Positions 35,201 through 43,600 of a DNA stretch of 64,000 nt are shown piece after piece (position 1 is the first letter of the stretch; the number at the start of each line of letters is the position of its first letter). A model generated the notes under the pieces. That model worked only from the letters and a program-made list of their open reading frames with translations. It did no database searches and was not told the DNA's origin. The DNA comes from Kluyveromyces lactis (lineage: Eukaryota > Ascomycota > Saccharomycetes > Saccharomycetales > Saccharomycetaceae). The DNA lies in assembly GCF_000002515.2 (NCBI RefSeq), contig NC_006039.1, positions 744,001-808,000 of the forward strand. Reading direction: 5' to 3'. Both the position numbers and the translations under genes were made by a program.

Positions 35201-37614
35201 CAAGCGGGCGGAAAATTTATTATTCTTGCGTGATTGACGGTTATTGTGATATTGATGGTGATGGAGAATATATTCCAAAATATAAAATCGAACTCTCCGG
35301 TGATCCAATTTTAGGTAATGGGAAATCTGACAACCAGAACCATTCCATTATTTTCACTCGAGGGGAGTATATCCAGTTGATTGACGCAAACCAAGATAAC
35401 TATTTTGAAGAGTGCTTGAAAATAAAGAACATTCTAAAAGAATTTGATGACACTTCTGCAAACTCAGATATTGAAAATGTAAAATATACTGCACCTGTTG
35501 CGATAGTTGGCACCAGAGAACATATATTCTCGGAAAACAATGGGGTTTTAGGCGATATAGCAGCCGGAAAAGAGAAAGTTTTTGGGACTTTTTTTGCTAG
35601 AACTTTAGGATATATCAACTCTAAATTACATTACGGACATCCCGACTTCATAAATGCCATATTTATTACCACGAGAGGAGGTGTGTCAAAAGCCCAACGA
35701 GGATTACACTTGAATGAGGATATTTATGTTGGTATGAATGTTTTGATGCGAGGTGGACGAATTAAACATGCAGAATATTACCAATGCGGTAAAGGACGTG
35801 ACTTGAGCTTCAACTCGATATTAAATTTCACGACTAAGATTGGGTCCGGTATGGGAGAACAGTTATTATCCAGAGAGCATTTCTACATTGGTACATCGCT
35901 ACCATTAGATAGATTCTTGTCCTTCTATTATGCACACCCAGGGTTTCATTTGAACAATGTGTTCATATACATTTCTTTGTGTTTATTTTTGATTATCATT
36001 TTGAATTTGGCTGTATTAGTCGATTCCAGCGTCTTATGTGTATACGACCCAGCTTTTAAACAAACAGATCCATGGGAACCAGATGGATGTCTACAATTAG
36101 TACCAGTATTGTATTGGTTGAGGAGATCAACCATCACCCTTTTATTCATATCCATGTTTTCGTTTGTTCCACTTTTTTTACAACAAATGAACGATAAAGG
36201 TGTTCTTTCAGCAACCAAAAGACTTTTGAAACAGCTCGCATCAGGCGCAATATTTTTCGAAATATTCTCTAATAGGATAGCTTCACAGGCATTAATGACT
36301 GACATAATTATCGGCGACGCCAAATACTTGTCAACAACCAGAGGATTATCATTCGAACGGATTCCCTTTGTTACTTTGTTTACTAGATTCGCATCTGAGT
36401 CAGCATATTTTGCAGTTATGGCGCTAGTAATTCTAGGTTATGCATCCATTGTAATGTGGGATGTCTCACTACTTTTTTTTTGGATTTATTTTATATCACT
36501 ATTGCTCTCTCCATTTATCTTTAATCCCAGCCAGTACCATTGGATTGAATTCATTACTGATTACAGAAGGACTTTATCTTGGTTTTTGAAGTGGCAAAGA
36601 AGAGTTTCTTGGTTGAAGTACACCAGGGGACAGAACAGCATGACACAATGGGATGTAGAAGACAAGACAAACTGGTTTAATATAGCATTCATAAATGTTT
36701 GGTGCCATATTCTCCCTCAAGGAGTCTTGACCGTATTCACAGTGATACCTTTCGTTCTTGCTAACATCAACAACGCAGAAGATTCAAGAGTGAACGTCCT
36801 TTTGAGATTAATTATTGTGGTCTCCAGTACTGTTACTGTTAATGCTTTGACGTTAATGACAATATTCATTTTATCCAGTATTTATGGAATTGTTGTGTTA
36901 CAGGGAAAACAGCAATGGTTCCCCAGGTTTTTGACAAGGTTAACTATTTTTATCAGTCTTCTATCCATGATTGTTGCATTTATTTTACTTTCATTTTTTC
37001 AAAGATGGGATGTAAAGACAATTATACTAGGATTGTTGTCATCATTAATGATACACAAGTTATTCTATCAGATAATTTGTGGTGTGATTATGCCCACAAA
37101 GTGGAATAATGACAGAAGGAATGAATCATGGTGGACTGGAAAATGGTTTAGACGAAATCATTCTTTCTTCAGTCCCTTAATAGAATTCATTCAAAAAGTG
37201 CTAGAATTAAGCATCTTTAATCTGGACTTCGTTCTCGTGCATATCATCTTACTCCTACAGGTACCAATTTTGATGATTCCAAATGTGGATACTTTGCATT
37301 CCTTAATGCTATTTTGGAGAAAGGCGGACATTGACGCCAGACCTATTATTTTTAAGAAGAAGGGTAAAAGCAAATTCAATGCGAACATATATGCGTTGGT
37401 GTTTATCATTATCTTAGCAATAATCACAGTTGTTTTTTCTTTGCCTCTGATCTTGAACCAACTTGTGGTTATCGATTCCGACAACTTGAGAGAAACAACC
37501 AGAATTCTCATACAACCAGAAATGAGTATAGCATTGCGTTCGGAGATAGGGCTCAAGGCATATCACAATATGATGAGAGCAATGTTCAATAAACCGAGAG
37601 TTTCTAACACTTAA
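32287..37614 (+). CDS. FKS3: 1,3-beta-glucan synthase catalytic subunit, FKS3-like (GT48)
   Basis: This 1775-residue plasma-membrane protein makes 1,3-beta-glucan from UDP-glucose. The N-terminal FKS1_dom1 region is at about 100-215 (LALWLLIWGESNNLRVMPE type). A first membrane cluster covers about 290-620. The large GT48 catalytic part is at about 690-1240, with MPTFSVLIPHYKEKI, RIWASLRTQTLYRT, NQNHSIIFTRGEYIQLIDANQDNYFEE (split across 1010-1045), and HLNEDIYVGMN. A second membrane cluster follows to the C-terminus. It is shorter than Fks1 (1876) and near Fks3 (about 1785). Both echinocandin hot spots are diverged (518-526 FLCTSIKNP; later YWLRRSTI). It breaks the YCR061W-TAH1 order. FKS3 acts in spore-wall assembly in S. 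cerevisiae, matching the URS1 dyad. The family is certain; the FKS3 assignment is likely. Confidence 0.85.
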   Translation: MDFAQDYVNYEGFWGKQDTGSKNEAPNSSRKPIKKSKVAVDYLAELSIIFDDLVHAFNFQKDNGRNMQDYFIVMWESRNARTCTNDEQKLSSESLISIYEEYIWGTHSNFTKWYRFVYGLDAMPAWFTSSGPELLITREIMTQIALWLLIWGESNNLRVMPELLCFIFDMMMTEYKFYSRAKEEVLPKTTDNESISPPCFLQHVVNPLYEFCQFQITWNKSNDHSHIIGYDDINQCFWSLKTINQFKLKDGTNYADLPRDMKYSKFTQIEWSKSLRKTYIESRTWYHLITNFHRIWTIHVATFWYFSVINLKPLFTKHYIQTLDNDPELFVLFSVMSLAGTFSCLITISAIIGEMFFVPRDSNLRKPTKSRLFILIFMLLLNIIPPSGILSLFHISRKRLINENILTIISFISLTVSIVTTIFLSIVPLSKIDTIFCYITRAYSPKTRGINSPDFGTGSRIGGCNSTDWNLNSNVGSCDSINPFTENWSQFDSSDANLCSVGLWFVIWTSKLVETYFFLCTSIKNPARDLFQSNLNCSGTDTILQSALCRHWTKFLLLLLVATNFVLYLLDTYLWYVIYNSIFSLTRSIYMGMSHLTPWKNCFVSLTNKIKLKILPSNEEWNISIISELWNEIIYSMYRENLICKEHVERLIFHLTNDDNLLKPSLLLSTDDHFFRSRVFKKSKEVRRRLTFFAQSLHCPLPDAESIENMPTFSVLIPHYKEKIMLSLKDIIKAETDNSSITLLEYLKLIYPTEWDSFIEETNKLMDSVEAGVSDESNTASADREEEEKQTDVSDNEEVARNITMNLCKSKNEGVNLFKFTGFKLEVPEQTIRTRIWASLRTQTLYRTISGFMKYLDAIKSLHILEDTKDTKHSVLNRNVKHRTKDQHCDFQQLRSNSKKNPDYKSCAKSFKQRTDSADDKSTSIALKKFHMICSMQRMSEFTDDEKADRNVLLTAFPSLKIAYIVSELDKASGRKIYYSCVIDGYCDIDGDGEYIPKYKIELSGDPILGNGKSDNQNHSIIFTRGEYIQLIDANQDNYFEECLKIKNILKEFDDTSANSDIENVKYTAPVAIVGTREHIFSENNGVLGDIAAGKEKVFGTFFARTLGYINSKLHYGHPDFINAIFITTRGGVSKAQRGLHLNEDIYVGMNVLMRGGRIKHAEYYQCGKGRDLSFNSILNFTTKIGSGMGEQLLSREHFYIGTSLPLDRFLSFYYAHPGFHLNNVFIYISLCLFLIIILNLAVLVDSSVLCVYDPAFKQTDPWEPDGCLQLVPVLYWLRRSTITLLFISMFSFVPLFLQQMNDKGVLSATKRLLKQLASGAIFFEIFSNRIASQALMTDIIIGDAKYLSTTRGLSFERIPFVTLFTRFASESAYFAVMALVILGYASIVMWDVSLLFFWIYFISLLLSPFIFNPSQYHWIEFITDYRRTLSWFLKWQRRVSWLKYTRGQNSMTQWDVEDKTNWFNIAFINVWCHILPQGVLTVFTVIPFVLANINNAEDSRVNVLLRLIIVVSSTVTVNALTLMTIFILSSIYGIVVLQGKQQWFPRFLTRLTIFISLLSMIVAFILLSFFQRWDVKTIILGLLSSLMIHKLFYQIICGVIMPTKWNNDRRNESWWTGKWFRRNHSFFSPLIEFIQKVLELSIFNLDFVLVHIILLLQVPILMIPNVDTLHSLMLFWRKADIDARPIIFKKKGKSKFNANIYALVFIIILAIITVVFSLPLILNQLVVIDSDNLRETTRILIQPEMSIALRSEIGLKAYHNMMRAMFNKPRVSNT

Positions 37615-37725
37615 TACTACTCAAAGATATTCTACTGGTAATTTCATTTTGTAAGTCACATGATTAGTGTATATAGATGCATTTCTTCCATGAATACACA
37701 CCCTGCATTGCTCAGCAACAGAATC

Positions 37726-38073
37726 TCAAAGATCTTGATATTTACTCGGTAGTTTATCTACTTCATGAATTTGCACCGAAATCAGGTCATCTTTGAGCTG
37801 CTCTGAACAGACATTTAACCTCCACTGAAGTTTTTTGCGAACTTTGTTATCGTTGTCGGTTTGTTCATTAACGTAAAACAACCCTCTTTGACACATTTGA
37901 GAGGCATCTGCGTAATTGTTCAGTTTTATCAACGCCATAGCACAGTTCGAATAGCCTACTGGATTTGTCGGATCATAAGTGATCGCTTTCTTGTAAAAAT
38001 TCACAGCATCAGTGAAGTTATTCTGTTTGTATGCAGTGTTTCCTTTGATCTTGAACTCTTCAAAGCTTGGCAT
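37726..38073 (-). CDS. TAH1: TPR co-chaperone Tah1 (R2TP complex)
   Basis: This 115-residue TPR protein binds the C-terminal MEEVD of Hsp90 and, with Pih1 and Rvb1/2, forms R2TP for box C/D snoRNP and other assembly. Two and a half TPR motifs are visible (FKIKGNTAYKQNNFTDAVNFY; NPVGYSNCAMALIKLNNYADA), plus a capping helix and a C-terminal tail EVDKLPSKYQDL that should contact Pih1. The frame is open from a TTG at 38094, but the first ATG, at 38073, gives the family-typical start. S. cerevisiae Tah1 (YCR060W) has 111 residues. The neighbour YIH1 is divergent, as on chromosome III. Confidence 0.92.
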   Translation of the reverse strand: MPSFEEFKIKGNTAYKQNNFTDAVNFYKKAITYDPTNPVGYSNCAMALIKLNNYADASQMCQRGLFYVNEQTDNDNKVRKKLQWRLNVCSEQLKDDLISVQIHEVDKLPSKYQDL

Positions 38074-38423
38074 TGTTGGAATATAGTTATACAATAGGAA
38101 GTATCCTTTAAAAGTAGTTGACTACTAATCCTCTGACTGAAGCCAAACTACTTTTCTAATCCTATCTCCGAAATTTTGAACTAAGTTTGTCTCTTTCGAA
38201 GATTCTTTAATATTTTGTATCATGCACTTAAGCATCAGTTTTCAAATTTATGTAAGATGATCACAGTCATAAACATGACGATTTGTATTGAGATGAGCTG
38301 AGATGATTAACGCTTTGGAAAATATCGGTTGTATATGCAACTTTAGCATTTAAAATATTTTGCTCATTTGTTTGGGATTGACATTGGCTTGGAATACAAT
38401 TCAACACTTCCAATATATCTATA
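38074..38423. other. divergent promoter TAH1 / YIH1
   Basis: A 350-base region. A PAC-like stretch GAGATGAGCTGAGATG begins at 38290, about 115 bases before the YIH1 start and 220 from TAH1. No gene seen. Confidence 0.5.
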
Positions 38424-39239
38424 ATGGTACTCAATGATGATGTAAATGACGAAATCGATGCGATAAATGCTATCTACCCAGATCTTCTAACGGTGGTTAA
38501 TAATGACAGAATAAAAATTAAAGTTCCTCAACACGAGGATTTCACATTACATCTATCGTTTCCCGAGCACTACCCTGAAACAGAACCGCCACATCTACTA
38601 GAAGTGAGTTTATCTGCTAAAATATCAGCACTATATGATGTCAAATATTTAAACCATCTTTTCACTGAAGTGTTGGAATCTGTATTTAACCCTGGACTTG
38701 TTTGTATATTCGATTTCTTGACGGAGCTCGATGGTGTGCTTTATACTGAGGAGGGGGAAGAGGCTTCTGGTTCAGATGAGGTTGATATATCTGATAAATT
38801 TGAGAATTTAAAGATTGATCCCTTCGAAGGATGGTACGTAAGTGATCCCATCACTGACAGAAAGAGCACGTTTATTGCGTTTGCTACTAAAGCCAATTCT
38901 GAAGAAGAGGCATTCGATAAGCTTGAGCTGTTAAGAACCGATAATAAAATTGCTCGTGCTAATCATTTAATGGTTGCATGGAGAATCAAGGGAGAGAACG
39001 GTGTCAGTTTCCAAGACTGCGATGACGATGGAGAAACAGCTGCAGGAGGACGAATGCTACATTTGATCACAGTGATGGATGCATGGAATGTAATTGTTGC
39101 CGTTGGAAGATGGTTCGGAGGAGTTCATATTGGTCCAGATAGATTCAAGCATATAAATTCAACAACTAGAGAAGTAATATTGAAGGGGCATTTCACAGAA
39201 GCTGCTACCTCTACTTCAAGTAAGAAGAGGTCAAAATAG
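38424..39239 (+). CDS. YIH1: Gcn1-binding inhibitor of Gcn2 signalling, Yih1 (IMPACT family)
   Basis: This 271-residue protein has an N-terminal RWD domain (about 1-110; NDEIDAINAIYPDLL, LHLSFPEHYPETEPPHLL), which competes with Gcn2 for Gcn1. It has a C-terminal ancient IMPACT domain (about 140-255; DRKSTFIAFATKA, DDDGETAAGGRMLHLI, VVAVGRWFGGVHIGPDRFKHI). Yih1 also binds monomeric actin in S. cerevisiae. The length is near the S. cerevisiae protein (258; YCR059C). The start is ATG at 38424, giving an intact RWD beginning. It is cytosolic. It converges on MPP6 with a 116-base gap. Confidence 0.94.
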   Translation: MVLNDDVNDEIDAINAIYPDLLTVVNNDRIKIKVPQHEDFTLHLSFPEHYPETEPPHLLEVSLSAKISALYDVKYLNHLFTEVLESVFNPGLVCIFDFLTELDGVLYTEEGEEASGSDEVDISDKFENLKIDPFEGWYVSDPITDRKSTFIAFATKANSEEEAFDKLELLRTDNKIARANHLMVAWRIKGENGVSFQDCDDDGETAAGGRMLHLITVMDAWNVIVAVGRWFGGVHIGPDRFKHINSTTREVILKGHFTEAATSTSSKKRSK

Positions 39240-39355
39240 TTCACATTTATAGAATGGAGTATTGTTACCGGAATTTGATCTACTCTATTTATTATATAAG
39301 TCGGCGAAAATAATATACAAATACTAGTGTCTCATTTAGCATCCTGCTATGAAGT

Positions 39356-39883
39356 TTAATTTCTATTCCTTTTTGACTTCTTCTTATTCCTCTCAGTATT
39401 ACCATTACCATTGGATTTCTTCTGTTTCTTAGTCTGTGTTTCGGCTTCCCATAGCTTTTCTAAATCTGTCGTCGACACATCGTCCTCGTCCTTTTCTTCA
39501 AAACTTCTTTTCTTATCATTAGAACTCCCATCTGAACCGGGCGTAGCTCGTCCGAGTTTATTTCCGAATATTCTTCTTCCTGCATTTACACTAGTCCGTA
39601 GTGTGCTTGTGCTGAGATCGTTTGTATCGATCTTCGAATCCTCATCATTCAGTGACTTGATAGCAGAGAAACCTACGTTCTGTACCACTTTTGATTTATT
39701 AGCAAGTTTTGTCAAGAGTTTTACATTGTCACCTATCCTCCATTCTGACGAGTCCACCAATTTCTTTATTGTCTCCTCGGTCTGTTTAACTTTGTCTGCT
39801 TGTTCCGCATGCTTCATGAACTTCATGTTCATCACTCTATTGGATAACTTGCCTGTGACTTCATGCCGTTTCTGTCCACTCAT
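39356..39883 (-). CDS. MPP6: nuclear exosome cofactor Mpp6
   Basis: This 175-residue basic protein links the nuclear exosome core (via Rrp40) to the helicase Mtr4 and helps Rrp6-dependent RNA surveillance. The family-defining N-terminus is clear (KLSNRVMNMKFMKHAEQ). The middle has WRIGDNVKLLTKLANKSKVV and GRRIFGNK. The C-terminal tail is Lys/Asn-rich (KKQKKSNGNGN, NKKKSKRNRN), suiting RNA binding and nuclear import. It matches S. cerevisiae YNR024W (about 186 residues). A reverse PAC box lies about 105 bases upstream. The start is ATG at 39883; a 163-codon antisense open frame over the same DNA is a shadow. Confidence 0.9.
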   Translation of the reverse strand: MSGQKRHEVTGKLSNRVMNMKFMKHAEQADKVKQTEETIKKLVDSSEWRIGDNVKLLTKLANKSKVVQNVGFSAIKSLNDEDSKIDTNDLSTSTLRTSVNAGRRIFGNKLGRATPGSDGSSNDKKRSFEEKDEDDVSTTDLEKLWEAETQTKKQKKSNGNGNTERNKKKSKRNRN

Positions 39884-39987
39884 TGTTACCTTTTCGTCTT
39901 AGTGCCCCTATTACCGCTTTCAAATAGGCTTCACTATATCATTGACACTGGAATACATTTTTAATGTATCATTAAAGTCCTAATACA

Positions 39988-40000
39988 GCTCATCTCATCA
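39988..40000 (-). promoter_or_regulatory. PAC-type box for MPP6
   Basis: It reads TGATGAGATGAGC on the minus strand, 105-117 bases before the MPP6 ATG. Mpp6 acts in pre-rRNA surveillance, so PAC control fits. Confidence 0.6.
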
Positions 40001-40358
40001 ATCTTCTGCTGAATGGTTTGATCTTACATATTAGAATTTCATGAAAAGTTTGTTTACGATTGTCCGGAAAATGAAAGATAGCAAGAAGATAGAAATATCC
40101 ATGGTTAAACCCCGTCGGACGTATTTCAGAATGCAAGGATCTGCACTATAAAAGGAACATTGTACAAAAATAAATGAAATAAAAAGGTCATTGGTAAAAG
40201 TATGAAAACAGCTATAATGAAGTACTCATACTAAGTTTCAAGTGCTGACATAAACGACAATCCACCCAAAAACCGACATGTTTCTGTTCTCTCTTTCTTT
40301 ACTTCCGTGCTAAAGCTGTATATGTTTTCCTTTCTTTTTCATTCAGCATACAGGATTT

Positions 40359-40411
40359 CGAAAAATTTAAGAGAAAAAATTGAGCGATGAGATGAGATGA
40401 GATGAGATGAG
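40359..40411 (+). promoter_or_regulatory. RRPE + PAC module for PWP2
   Basis: An RRPE-like CGAAAAATTTAA (40359-40370) is followed by GCGATGAGATGAG extended by further GATGA units (40384-40411), 125-152 bases before the PWP2 ATG. This is the classic arrangement of ribosome-biogenesis promoters in yeasts. Confidence 0.8.
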
Positions 40412-40535
40412 TTCAAGCAGGAAGTGCAGACGGATTATCAGTCACTTGTAAGGACTTTGCATTATAATCAGTTGTTCAATTTCAATTAGTTGGAAGGAAT
40501 CAGGTCAGACGAGCTTTATAAGGGTTTAGTTACGG

Positions 40536-43271
40536 ATGAAGTCTGATTTTAAGTTTTCCAATCTTTTGGGAACTGTTTATAGGCAAGGTAACGTCTTGTT
40601 CTCTCAAGATGGTTCCAAGTTACTTTCACCGGTAGGTAATAGGGTGTCGGTATTTGATTTGATCAACAATACTGCTTTTACCTTCGAATATGAACATAGG
40701 AAGAACGTTGCCGTTGTAGATATCAACAAGCAAGGTACGTTACTTCTTTCCATTGATGTCGATGGTCGTGGTATCTTGGCGAACTTTAAGACAAGAAACG
40801 TATTGCATCATTTCAACTTCAAAGAAAAGGTTTATGACTTGAAGTTTTCACCTGATGGCAAGTTATTTGCGCTGGCTTGTGGGAGATTCTTACAAATATG
40901 GAGGACACCCGAGACCACTGAGGATAGACAGTTTGCACCTTTTGTTCGTTATAGAATCCATGCCGGCCACTTTTCTGATATAACTTCCTTGACATGGTCA
41001 AAAGATTCAAGATTTATTATATCCACATCCAAGGACCTAACGGCAAGGATATGGTCAGTTAACTCGGAGGAGAAAAATCTTGCATCGACGACTTTTGCAG
41101 GACATAGAGATAACGTTATCGGAGCATATTTCAGCGATGACCAGGAAAAGATATACACGGTCAGTAAAGATGGTGCCTTATTCCAATGGGAATACACCAA
41201 AAAGCCTGGTGAAGGGGAAGACAATGATGAAGATGAGGAAGATGTAGATTTGTCAAAATATAGTTGGAGAATCACAAAGAAGAATTTTTTCCATGCAAAC
41301 AGAGCAAAGGTGAAGTGTTCTGCATTCCATGCTGCATCCAACATATTAACAGTCGGTTTCTCAAACGGTGAATTCCGACTCTATGAACTGCCAGAATTCA
41401 TCATGATTCAACAACTTTCAATGGGTCAAAATGCAGTTAATACGGTTGCCATCAACAGTTCTGGTGAATGGTTGGCTTTCGGTTCTAGTAAACTTGGGCA
41501 ATTGATAGTGTACGAATGGCAATCAGAGTCATATATTCTAAAACAACAAGGTCATTTCGATACGTTAAATGGATTGTGTTACTCCCCAGATGGATCGAAG
41601 ATTGTCACAGCAAGTCACGAAGGTAAGATCAAGATTTGGGATGTCGCGTCAGGTTTCTGTTTGGCAACTTTTGATGAACATGCAGGTGGTGTAAGTGCAG
41701 TAGAATTTGCTAAAAAAGGTCAAGTTTTGTTTTCAGCTTCTTTGGATGGTACCGTGAAAGCATGGGACTTGATCAGATATCGTAATTTCAGAACGTTCAC
41801 TGCGACCGAAAGAATACAGTTCAACTCATTAGCAGTTGATCCAAGCGGAGAAGTTGTATGTGCCGGGTCGGAAGATAGCTTTGACATTTTTGTTTGGTCA
41901 GTACAGACTGGTCAGTTAGTGGATACACTATCTGGCCATGAAGGTCCTATCTCCTGTTTATCTTTCAGTAATGAGAATGGAGTTTTGGCATCCGCTTCAT
42001 GGGATAAAACAATTAGAGTGTGGTCTCTCTTCGGTAGAAGTCAACAGGTAGAGCCTTTTGAAGTATTTTCTGATGTTTTATCTATTTCTATGAAACCGGA
42101 TGGTCAACAAATAGCTGCAAGTACTCTAGCGGGGCAAATATTATTCTTTGATGTTGCTGAGGGCAAACAGGTGGGAAATATTGACGGCAAAAGGGATATA
42201 ATCTCGGGTAGACATTTGGAAGATCGGTTCACATCAGAAAGTTCAGCAAGATCTAAATATTTTACCACCATTCATTACAGTTTCGATGGTCTCTCTTTGG
42301 TTGCAGCCGGTAACAATAATTCCATATGTCTTTATGACATTCCAAACGAAGTACTGCTAAGAAGATTTACCGTATCCAAAAACATGATGTTAAACGGCAC
42401 CATGGAGTTTTTAAACTCAAGTAGAATGACAGAAGCAGGATCTTTGGATCTCATTGATCAAGATGCAGAAAATTCAGACTTGGAAGATCGCGTAGATAAC
42501 AGCCTTCCTGGTTCGAATAGAGGAGGTGACTTATCGACAAGAAGAGTCAGACCGGCGATCAGAGTGACGTCTATAAGATTCTCTCCTACTGCTAATGCAT
42601 TTGCCGCCGGTTCAACAGAAGGTTTACTTGTATATTCCGTTGATAATACTATTCTTTTTGATCCTTTCGATCTTGACGTCGATGTGACTCCACAGAATGT
42701 TATCCAAAGCTTAGATGACAAGGAATATCTCAATGCCATACTAATGGCTTTCCGTCTAAATGAGGGCTATCTAATCCACAGAGTATATGAGAATATTCCA
42801 ATAAAGGATATTCCATTGATAGCTCACGAGTTGCCAGTGGTTTACGTATCAAGAATTCTAAAATTCATTGGTGAGTACGCTTTAGAATCACAGCATTTGG
42901 AGTTCAATCTCCTTTGGATCAAATCTGTACTTACAGCCCACGGCAAATACATTTCTACTAATAAGCATCAATTCTCTAGCGCATTGAGAGCTGTCCAAAG
43001 ATTTATTGGTAGAATGGCAAATGACGTCGTCCAAACATACAAGAGAAATAAGTACACATTAGACTTTTTGACAAATACCGATGGTTCTTCAACTAACGCT
43101 GTTGACGAGGATATGAATCTACTGGGCAATGATTCAGACAACGAATCTGAAGACAAAGAGGATATCAACATGGACGACGATTTAGATGGAGGTGAATGGG
43201 TTGGATTCGAGGAAAAAACTATTAATCTTCCTGTTAATGACGAAGATTCTGACGACGAAATCCTACTATGA
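40536..43271 (+). CDS. PWP2: SSU processome / UTP-B subunit Pwp2 (Utp1)
   Basis: This 911-residue nucleolar protein of the UTP-B complex helps load U3 snoRNP on the 5' ETS of pre-rRNA. Two WD40 propellers cover about 1-700 with repeats such as GHFSDITSLTWSKDSRFIISTS and GHEGPISCLSFSNENGVLASAS. The Utp12 domain follows (about 735-855). The C-terminal tail is very acidic (NESEDKEDINMDDDLDGG, DEDSDDEILL). It is close to S. cerevisiae Pwp2 (923; YCR057C). The start is ATG at 40536, directly giving the conserved KFSNLLGTVYRQGNVLFS. It is preceded by an RRPE/PAC module. Confidence 0.96.
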   Translation: MKSDFKFSNLLGTVYRQGNVLFSQDGSKLLSPVGNRVSVFDLINNTAFTFEYEHRKNVAVVDINKQGTLLLSIDVDGRGILANFKTRNVLHHFNFKEKVYDLKFSPDGKLFALACGRFLQIWRTPETTEDRQFAPFVRYRIHAGHFSDITSLTWSKDSRFIISTSKDLTARIWSVNSEEKNLASTTFAGHRDNVIGAYFSDDQEKIYTVSKDGALFQWEYTKKPGEGEDNDEDEEDVDLSKYSWRITKKNFFHANRAKVKCSAFHAASNILTVGFSNGEFRLYELPEFIMIQQLSMGQNAVNTVAINSSGEWLAFGSSKLGQLIVYEWQSESYILKQQGHFDTLNGLCYSPDGSKIVTASHEGKIKIWDVASGFCLATFDEHAGGVSAVEFAKKGQVLFSASLDGTVKAWDLIRYRNFRTFTATERIQFNSLAVDPSGEVVCAGSEDSFDIFVWSVQTGQLVDTLSGHEGPISCLSFSNENGVLASASWDKTIRVWSLFGRSQQVEPFEVFSDVLSISMKPDGQQIAASTLAGQILFFDVAEGKQVGNIDGKRDIISGRHLEDRFTSESSARSKYFTTIHYSFDGLSLVAAGNNNSICLYDIPNEVLLRRFTVSKNMMLNGTMEFLNSSRMTEAGSLDLIDQDAENSDLEDRVDNSLPGSNRGGDLSTRRVRPAIRVTSIRFSPTANAFAAGSTEGLLVYSVDNTILFDPFDLDVDVTPQNVIQSLDDKEYLNAILMAFRLNEGYLIHRVYENIPIKDIPLIAHELPVVYVSRILKFIGEYALESQHLEFNLLWIKSVLTAHGKYISTNKHQFSSALRAVQRFIGRMANDVVQTYKRNKYTLDFLTNTDGSSTNAVDEDMNLLGNDSDNESEDKEDINMDDDLDGGEWVGFEEKTINLPVNDEDSDDEILL

Positions 43272-43600
43272 AATCGGGATACTTCACTAAAAAGAGAATA
43301 TATATAATTCCTAGCATGATAGATATATAAAATCACATCTCATTAATTTCAATAAAACAATCATTACCACGAATTCACATGGAGATTTTCACTGTTGTCC
43401 GTTTTTAACTTACGTTATTGCCTCTTAATCTGATAAGTTACATGCATATTAAAAATTCAAAATTGTTAAAAACCTTATAATTCAGGAACAGTTTTGAGAT
43501 GAGATGAGATCAGATGAGATGAAGAATATTCAAAATAGAGAAATTGCGGTACAAAGCGTGACATTGCGCTCTACTGTTCATAAAAGCGCTTTAAACATAC
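43272..43600. other. spacer PWP2-CTR86
   Basis: A 329-base region holding the PWP2 terminator and the CTR86 promoter with a GATGA repeat (43496-43522). No gene seen. Confidence 0.55.
43496..43522 (+). promoter_or_regulatory. GATGAG repeat (PAC-like) for CTR86
   Basis: TGAGATGAGATGAG is followed after a single changed base by CAGATGAGATGAAG, 79-105 bases before the CTR86 ATG. It lacks the GCG head of the PAC consensus but carries the GATGAG core several times. Confidence 0.55.

Larger units (their letters stand above)
39884..40535. other. divergent promoter MPP6 / PWP2
   Basis: A 652-base region with a PAC box facing each gene: 39988-40000 for MPP6 and 40384-40411 for PWP2. An RRPE-like element lies at 40359-40370. 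No gene seen between them. Confidence 0.65.

Noticed and set aside
39411-39902. 163-codon frame antisense to MPP6
   Set aside because: Mirror of Lys/Ser-rich MPP6 codons; MPP6 is a clear orthologue on the other strand.
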